Translations under genes and position numbers: made by a program
Assembly: GCA_904378095.1 (NCBI GenBank)
Contig: CAJFHE010000014.1
Coordinates: forward strand, 1 to 54,949
Reading direction: 5' to 3'
Length of the DNA: 54,949 bases
DNA from: an uncultured Clostridia bacterium
Lineage (GTDB): Bacteria > Bacillota > Clostridia > TANB77 > CAG-508
Shown: positions 50,304 to 54,949 of the stretch, piece by piece
Numbering within the stretch: position 1 is the first letter of the stretch
How the letters are laid out: each line of letters begins with the position of its first letter
The notes under the pieces: generated by a model
Database searches by the model: none
Seen by the model: only the letters and a program-made list of their open reading frames with translations
Told to the model about the DNA's origin: nothing

Positions 50304-52874
50304 ATGTACGAAAAAGAGTGCACAAGCAGTGTAGAGGATTTTTTAAAAGAGAATAATTTTAAAAGAAGAGGTTTAACCACAGCAGAGGCAAAAAATAATT
50401 TGGACAAGTATGGCAAAAATGAATTGAGACAAAAAAAGCCAAAGCAGTGGTATAACTATTTGCTAGAGAGTTTATTTAGTACTTTTAATTTAATATTATT
50501 GGGAATTGTTTTAGTGTTATTTTATACAGATGTCATATTATCTGAGCCACCAAACTATGCAAATATTATTGTTATTCTTATTTTGATTATGGCTAGCACT
50601 TTGCTAGAGTTTATTGAGGTGTTTCGCTCAAATAAAGCTGCAGAAAAGTTAAAGAATCTTGTTTCTGCTAAAACAGAAGTTATAAGAAATGGCAAAGAGA
50701 CAAAAATTCCATCTTCAGAAGTTACTGTAGGCGATGTGGTTTTGTTAAATGCAGGAGATTTAATTCCAGCTGATTTGCGAATAATTGAAGCAATGGATTT
50801 ATATGTAAATCAATCTTCATTAACTGGAGAAAGTGATTCTGTAAAAAAACTTGCCGAATCTGAGCAAAAAGGAAAAGTGGATGAAATAACCGATTTAGAC
50901 ACGATTTGCTTTATGGGAACAAATGTGGTAAGTGGTGCAGCAAAAGGCGTTATAATTAAAGTGGGAGATAGCACATATTTCGGCAAAATTGCTGATACTA
51001 TTACAGACGAGAAGCCTAAGACATCTTTTCAAAAAGGAATTGATAGTGTAAGCAAATTATTGATTCGTTTTATGGCTGTATTAATACCAATTACATTTAT
51101 TGCAAATGCTGCAAAACATGGTACAATTACTGCTTTTACATTTGCAGTAGCTATTGCCATAGGAATCACGCCACTTCTTTTACCAGTTATTTTGTCATCT
51201 AGTTTGGCCAAAGGTGCGACTAGAATGTCTAAGAAAAAGACAATTGTAAAAAGGCTGGACAGCATACAAAGCTTTGGTGCAATGAATATTTTATGTACAG
51301 ATAAAACAGGTACATTAACAGAAGACAAAATTGTACTAGAGAAATATTTAAATATAAAGGGAGAAGAAGACACTAGAGTATTAAAACATGCTTTTTTGAA
51401 TTCATATTTCCAAACTGGGCTAGAAGGAAGTATTGACCAGGCAGTAGTAAAAAGAGTAAAGAAAACAGAGTTAAAAGGAATAGAAGAAAATTACGAAAAA
51501 GTAGCTGAAATACCTTTTGATTTTTCTAGAAGAAGATTATCTGTTGTGGTTTCTGATGGAAAGAAAAAGCAACTTATAACAAAAGGTGCAGTAGAAGAGA
51601 TTTTAAGTATTTGTACAATGGCTGACTACAAAGGCGAAGTTTCGGATTTGACTAAGGACATTAAACAACAGTTATTAAACTTAACAAAAGATTTGAATAA
51701 GCAAGGGCTTAGAGTTGTCGCAGTAGCACAAAAAAATGATATCGTGAATATAAAAGAATTCTCTATAAAAGATGAGTCAAAAATGGTTTTGATTGGCTTT
51801 ATTGGATTCTTGGACCCACCAAAAGAGAGTGCAAAGGACGAAATTGAGAGATTAAATAAAGACGGAATTAGAGTAATTGTACTAACAGGGGACAACGAAT
51901 ACGTAACAAAGGCAATTTGCGAGAAAGTAAATATTAGGACAGATAAAATTATACTAGGTAGCAAGGTAGAGAAACTATCTGATGCAGCACTTAGAAGAAA
52001 TTTGAAGAAAACTAATGTGTTTGCAAAACTTTCACCAATTCAAAAAGCAAGAATTGTGCGAGTTTTAAAAGATGCAGGCAATGTAGTTGGATACATGGGT
52101 GACGGAATAAACGATGCGCCATCAATGCACAATGCGGAAGTGGGAATATCTGTGGACACAGCAGTGGACATAACGAAGGAAACTGCAGATATAATTCTTC
52201 TTGAAAAAGACTTGGGAGTGCTTACTGATGGTGTTATTGAAGGAAGAAAGACATTTGGAAACTTGCAAAAATACATTAAGATGGCGGTTAGCTTTAACTT
52301 TGGTGAAGTGCTTTCTGTATTAATTGCAAGTGTGTTGTTACCATTTTTCCCAATTACGCCAATACAGTTATTGGTACAGAGTTTAATTTACGATATGGGA
52401 CAACTTTCTATTCCATATGATAATGTAGATAAAGAATATTTAGAGAAACCACGTGTGTGGGATATGAAAAGCATAAAAAGATTTATGCTATACATGGGAC
52501 CAACAAGCTCAATATTTGATTTAATGATATTTGCAATTTTGTGGTTTGGATTTGGACTTAGAATGCCAAATGCAGCATTATTCCAATCAATATGGTTTTC
52601 ATACGGAGTAGTGTCAAACTTGGTTGGATTGCACATTATAAGAACATCAAAAACACCATTCCAAAGCCACGCATCCAAAGCGGTGTATGCAACATCAATC
52701 ATACTAAGCATTGTAGCAATAATAATACCATTTACATTTATAGGTAGTTACATCGGTTTAGTTCCAATACCATTTAAATATTTTAGCATCATTTTAGGTG
52801 TACCAATTCTATATTGTATATTAGCTTCATTAATCAAGAAGGAATATATAAAGAAATATGGGGAGTGGTTGTAA
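50304..52874 (+). CDS. mgtA: P-type ATPase, magnesium-importing MgtA/MgtB type (856 aa)
   Basis: A P-type IIIB pump that imports Mg2+ at the expense of ATP. The actuator motif is SSLTGESDSVKKL (near 170). The membrane segment IAIGITPLLLPVILSSSLAK precedes phosphorylation site D333 in ILCTDKTGTLTEDKIV. The nucleotide and hinge motifs include FDFSRRRLSVVV, LTGDNEYVTKAI and GYMGDGINDAPSMHNAEVGI. About ten membrane helices are present and the length is typical. IIIB traits are the TDKP-independent TPLLLP loop and the C-terminal NFGEVLSVLIASVLLPFFPI. The ATG follows GGAGATTGATAGT. No M-box riboswitch is seen upstream. Confidence 0.92.
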   Translation: MYEKECTSSVEDFLKENNFKRRGLTTAEAKNNLDKYGKNELRQKKPKQWYNYLLESLFSTFNLILLGIVLVLFYTDVILSEPPNYANIIVILILIMASTLLEFIEVFRSNKAAEKLKNLVSAKTEVIRNGKETKIPSSEVTVGDVVLLNAGDLIPADLRIIEAMDLYVNQSSLTGESDSVKKLAESEQKGKVDEITDLDTICFMGTNVVSGAAKGVIIKVGDSTYFGKIADTITDEKPKTSFQKGIDSVSKLLIRFMAVLIPITFIANAAKHGTITAFTFAVAIAIGITPLLLPVILSSSLAKGATRMSKKKTIVKRLDSIQSFGAMNILCTDKTGTLTEDKIVLEKYLNIKGEEDTRVLKHAFLNSYFQTGLEGSIDQAVVKRVKKTELKGIEENYEKVAEIPFDFSRRRLSVVVSDGKKKQLITKGAVEEILSICTMADYKGEVSDLTKDIKQQLLNLTKDLNKQGLRVVAVAQKNDIVNIKEFSIKDESKMVLIGFIGFLDPPKESAKDEIERLNKDGIRVIVLTGDNEYVTKAICEKVNIRTDKIILGSKVEKLSDAALRRNLKKTNVFAKLSPIQKARIVRVLKDAGNVVGYMGDGINDAPSMHNAEVGISVDTAVDITKETADIILLEKDLGVLTDGVIEGRKTFGNLQKYIKMAVSFNFGEVLSVLIASVLLPFFPITPIQLLVQSLIYDMGQLSIPYDNVDKEYLEKPRVWDMKSIKRFMLYMGPTSSIFDLMIFAILWFGFGLRMPNAALFQSIWFSYGVVSNLVGLHIIRTSKTPFQSHASKAVYATSIILSIVAIIIPFTFIGSYIGLVPIPFKYFSIILGVPILYCILASLIKKEYIKKYGEWL

Positions 52875-52952
52875 AAACTTGATAATGTATGCTTATAATA
52901 TTTGATGCATAAAGTAAATGTTACAAACCATAATAATTTTAAGGAGGTAATT

Positions 52953-53663
52953 ATGTCTATACATTGTAATGCTAAAAAAGAAGATATTGAAAAAACTGTG
53001 CTTATGCCAGGTGACCCATTAAGAGCAAAATACATTGCGGAAAACTTTATAGAAAATGCAAGACTTGTAAATACTGTAAGAAATATGCTTGCATATACAG
53101 GAACATACAAAGGTAAACCTGTCACTGTTTTTTCTTCTGGTATGGGAATGCCTAGTATGGGTATTTATTCTTATGAACTTTTTAAATTCTACGATGTAGA
53201 AAAAATTATTAGAATTGGCTCTTGTGGAGCATATAACGAGAAATTAAATCTATTTGATACAATCCTTGTAGATAAGAGTTATACTGAAGGCAATTTTGCT
53301 TATGAGTGGAGTGAAAAAGAAGAACACATTGCTGAGGCAAGTCAAATGTTAAATAATAAAATAGAAGAAACTGCAAAAAAAATAGGTATTTCATATATCA
53401 AAGGAAATACTTTATGTAATGATTGCTTTGATGGATATTTAGAAGATATAGAAAGTTTTATAGCTAGATTTCCAAAAGACTTGAATATTATTGCTTGTGA
53501 AATGGAGGCTTTTGCACTATTTTATATGGCAAAATATTTAAAAAAAGATGCGGCTTGTTTGCTCACTGTTGTAGATTCTCACTACAAAAACCAGGAAAGT
53601 ACTTCAGAAGAAAGAGAACGTTCTTTAAATGATATGATAACAATTGCTTTAGAAAGCATTTAA
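52953..53663 (+). CDS. deoD: purine nucleoside phosphorylase, DeoD type (236 aa)
   Basis: It cleaves purine nucleosides with phosphate to base and (deoxy)ribose-1-phosphate in nucleoside salvage. Hexameric-PNP landmarks are VLMPGDPLRAKYIAENFI (residues 15-32), FSSGMGMPSMGIYSYELF, IIRIGSCGAYN, ACEMEAFALFYMAKYL (near 180) and LLTVVDSHY with its catalytic aspartate. The ATG at 52953 has AAGGAGGTAATT directly ahead; the earlier opening has no ribosome site. It is monocistronic, ended by the hairpin at 53678-53738. Confidence 0.94.
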   Translation: MSIHCNAKKEDIEKTVLMPGDPLRAKYIAENFIENARLVNTVRNMLAYTGTYKGKPVTVFSSGMGMPSMGIYSYELFKFYDVEKIIRIGSCGAYNEKLNLFDTILVDKSYTEGNFAYEWSEKEEHIAEASQMLNNKIEETAKKIGISYIKGNTLCNDCFDGYLEDIESFIARFPKDLNIIACEMEAFALFYMAKYLKKDAACLLTVVDSHYKNQESTSEERERSLNDMITIALESI

Positions 53664-53677
53664 AAAATGAAAAATAG

Positions 53678-53738
53678 AAAAAAGAGACAGGCGTATTTTT
53701 CCATTTTTGTGGACAAATACACTTGTTCCTTTTTTTTA
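53678..53738 (+). terminator. terminator-like hairpin after deoD
   Basis: AAAAAAGAGACAGGCGTATTT pairs with AAATACACTTGTTCCTTTTTT over about 20 positions with several G-T pairs, ending in a T run. The GACAGGC/GGACAAA parts are reminiscent of the R3 repeats, so it may derive from one. Confidence 0.6.
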
Positions 53739-53792
53739 CTTCGCCAAGTTTTTCAAAAATGTGAATATTGTGTGAAATTTAAAAATTAGGTC

Positions 53793-53821
53793 TTGACATT
53801 TAAATAAAATGGGTATATATT
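53793..53821 (+). promoter_or_regulatory. sigma-A promoter of groES-groEL
   Basis: Perfect TTGACA (53793-53798) and TATATT (53816-53821) are 17 bases apart. The CIRCE operator begins two bases downstream of the -10 box. Confidence 0.85.
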
Positions 53822-53822
53822 T

Positions 53823-53849
53823 TTAGCAGTCAAAGCAAAAGACTGCTAA
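53823..53849 (+). promoter_or_regulatory. CIRCE operator (HrcA binding site), variant
   Basis: TTAGCAGTC, nine bases, GACTGCTAA: the CIRCE layout with the usual ninth-base spacing. Consensus is TTAGCACTC...GAGTGCTAA; here C is replaced by G in the left arm and G by C in the right arm, so the inverted symmetry is kept. It overlaps the transcription start and should mediate heat-shock repression by HrcA. Confidence 0.92.
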
Positions 53850-53939
53850 AATATATTAATATGAAAAGCATAGAATTATTATTCTTACATATTAATATAA
53901 AGAATAAATGGTAGAAATATTTTAAGGAGGTAGATATAA

Positions 53940-54221
<282 letters not shown>

Positions 54222-54250
54222 TCGATAATTAATAAAAACTAAAATGGAGG

Positions 54251-54293
54251 TCTGTCCCCAAAGCGACAGAGTTGTCGTTTTTAGGCCTGTCCC
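54251..54293 (-). repeat. REP-like element, family R3, inside the groES-groEL operon
   Basis: TCTGTCCCCAAAGCGACAGA then GTTGTCGTTTTTAGGCCTGTCCC. This is the reverse complement of the 29037-29080 unit with only a few differences. It forms an inner hairpin GCGACAG/TTGTCG on the mRNA between the two cistrons. Confidence 0.85.
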
Positions 54294-54298
54294 TATAA

Positions 54299-54949
<651 letters not shown>

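Overview
The window is very AT-rich chromosomal DNA from a spore-forming member of the Clostridia, probably an uncultivated gut lineage. The evidence is Spo0A with its C-terminal DNA-binding domain, a spore photoproduct lyase, a YlbJ/SpoVV-like sporulation membrane protein, a Clostridia-type DUF4364 protein, SigA, a CIRCE-controlled groES-groEL operon and near-consensus TTGACA/TATAAT promoters. Many starts are TTG. The lineage assignment is inference; the families are read from motifs only.

Layout. Positions 1-2950 are the decayed edge of a mobile element: the C-terminal end of a MobV-like relaxase cut by an in-frame TAG, small cargo ORFs, a candidate structured RNA, and an AlbA_2/RecG-like gene with an internal deletion. 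Positions 3100-8450 hold small membrane proteins, a NifS-type cysteine desulfurase, a Cro/C1-type regulator, a TauE/SafE exporter made of two half-size genes, and a Cys/Lys/Asp-repeat protein. Positions 8500-13850 carry housekeeping genes (a tandem-OB SSB, scpB, an archaeal-type proS, DUF4364, a J-domain membrane protein). Positions 14000-18500 hold an ABC-2 exporter, trmB and mscS. Positions 18600-23130 form a surface-protein island: an OmpR-type response regulator, histidine kinase, sortase and a thioester/Cna-B adhesin. Positions 23300-30800 hold a CNNM/CBS protein, a WG-repeat protein, a YnbB-like PLP enzyme, a BaiN/HI0933-type flavoprotein, an IMPACT protein and spo0A.

Positions 30900-35300 are accessory: a likely type I toxin-antitoxin module, a two-gene cassette of unknown function behind an intrinsic terminator, a feoB with two +1 frameshifts, and a polysaccharide-deacetylase remnant. 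Positions 35300-42300 return to core functions (sua5, feoA, dut, carD, dnaG-rpoD, tRNA with CAT anticodon). Positions 42300-47200 hold two more frameshifted genes: an LRR/transglutaminase-like protein and a large VWA adhesin with an LPPTG sorting signal. Positions 47500-54949 hold splB, ylbJ, mgtA, deoD and groES-groEL.

Four families of short palindromic, REP-like repeats are scattered between genes. They lie just past stop codons, between groES and groEL, and in one case supply the last codons of a protein. Every frameshift that can be reconstructed (five in three large genes, plus one possible) is a +1 shift. The strongest candidates for new biology are the repeat families, the toxin-antitoxin locus, the cassette at 31461-32587, and an adhesin that stops immediately after its LPRTG motif.
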